Below are positions 5,872-5,881 of a stretch of 5,881 nucleotides of DNA, one piece after another. The notes below the pieces were generated by a model that was not told the origin of the DNA, did not search any database, and saw only the letters and a program-made list of their open reading frames with translations. A program made the position numbers and the translations under genes. Within the stretch, counting starts at the first letter, position 1. Each line of letters begins with the position of its first letter. The DNA lies in NCBI GenBank assembly GCA_949427775.1, contig CASQEL010000143.1:1-5881 (forward strand), given 5' to 3'. This DNA comes from an uncultured Desulfovibrionaceae bacterium (GTDB lineage: Bacteria; Desulfobacterota; Desulfovibrionia; Desulfovibrionales; Desulfovibrionaceae).

Positions 5872-5881
5872 GATCATTCGC

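Overview
The window is the edge of a GC-rich bacterial core chromosome segment next to a more AT-rich, probably acquired segment, with a tRNA gene at the boundary. All recognised genes lie on the minus strand, so transcription runs from high to low coordinates: a TolC-family outer membrane channel (4398-5783), ribonuclease J (2732-4396), glutaminyl-tRNA synthetase (944-2662), tRNA-Lys(UUU) (758-833), then a phospholipase D-like protein cut by the window edge (1-476). Having a TolC channel (Gram-negative envelope), an RNase J and a GlnRS together fits Desulfovibrio-like Desulfobacterota (former Deltaproteobacteria). This placement is inferred from gene content and GC-rich codon use, not from a database match.

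Region 4398-5881: the TolC-like gene appears to be first in its transcription unit. Its upstream region has a near-consensus -35, a 19-nt perfect dyad that exactly fills the spacer, and a weak -10. Two short hairpins lie in the inferred leader. The stretched spacer filled by a dyad is the layout used by MerR-family activators.

Region 944-4396: rnj starts one base after the channel gene's stop codon and has no good Shine-Dalgarno of its own, so translational coupling is likely. glnS follows after 69 bases, with no convincing terminator between them. The three genes look like one operon that combines an export channel with RNA turnover and tRNA charging. No functional link is obvious.

Region 743-943: tRNA-Lys(UUU) has its own strong promoter (TTGACA, 17 bp, TATATG) and encodes its CCA end. 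An 11-bp hairpin just downstream probably ends its transcript.

Region 1-742: base composition shifts to AT-rich. The PLD-like gene has a good promoter with a perfect extended -10 and a GGAGG ribosome binding site. The position directly 3' of a tRNA gene and the AT-rich codon use suggest a genomic island or prophage inserted at tRNA-Lys, but no integrase or second attachment site is inside the window. The noncoding part, about 533-706, holds short hairpins and a near-repeat but no convincing gene.
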